Made by a program: the position numbers and the translations under genes. From the NCBI GenBank assembly GCA_900556195.1, contig USOJ01000079.1, positions 1 to 6,129 of the forward strand: DNA of 6,129 nucleotides. Direction: 5' to 3'. The notes below the pieces were generated by a model that had not been told where the DNA came from, made no database searches, and worked only from the letters and a program-made list of their open reading frames with translations. Positions 6,108-6,129 of this stretch are shown piece by piece. Numbering within the stretch: position 1 is the stretch's first letter; each line of letters opens with the position of its first letter. This DNA is from an uncultured Eubacteriales bacterium (GTDB lineage Bacteria; Bacillota; Clostridia; Christensenellales; Borkfalkiaceae).

Positions 6108-6129
6108 CTCGTTTTCCCCTAACAAGCGG

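Overview
The window comes from a bacterium, probably a member of the Bacillota (Clostridia-like). The evidence is strong AGGAGG/AAGGGG ribosome binding sites, sigma-A-type promoters with 17-base spacers, a lipoprotein-anchored binding protein and an AraC-type regulator beside a sugar-type ABC operon. The taxon is inferred from style only; no rRNA or marker gene is present. All four complete genes look intact, and there are no tRNAs, insertion sequences or CRISPR arrays.

Layout. Positions 1-724 (minus strand) hold the N-terminal 241 residues of a polytopic membrane protein of the putative heavy-metal exporter family (PF11449-like, often named arsenic efflux protein or putative manganese transporter); its 3' end lies outside the window. 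Positions 725-777 are a compact junction containing a perfect 15-bp hairpin and a promoter-like sequence placed so that the exporter mRNA could be leaderless. Positions 778-1656 (minus) encode an AraC-family regulator with an N-terminal cupin and a C-terminal double helix-turn-helix. Positions 1657-2032 are a regulatory region with two divergent promoters (araC at 1776-1748, operon at 1946-1974). Between them lie three copies of an A/T-rich near-palindrome at an exact 38-bp period. Positions 2033-6060 (plus) form a three-gene operon: duplicated ATPase, RbsC-type permease, lipoprotein substrate-binding protein. A hairpin at 6088-6107 probably ends it.

Working model (inference). The AraC-type protein senses a small molecule, probably a sugar, through its cupin domain and controls the divergent importer, perhaps through the 38-bp array. 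The lipoprotein captures the substrate outside the membrane, the permease passes it through, and the two-domain ATPase drives transport. This is the ribose/galactose/xylose-type (CUT2) layout, but the substrate cannot be read from the sequence and no catabolic gene lies in the window. The metal exporter is probably an independent unit.

The points most worth a second look are the 38-bp-period array between the divergent promoters, the 112-residue charged helical tail on the permease, and the nested terminator/leaderless-promoter arrangement in front of the exporter gene.
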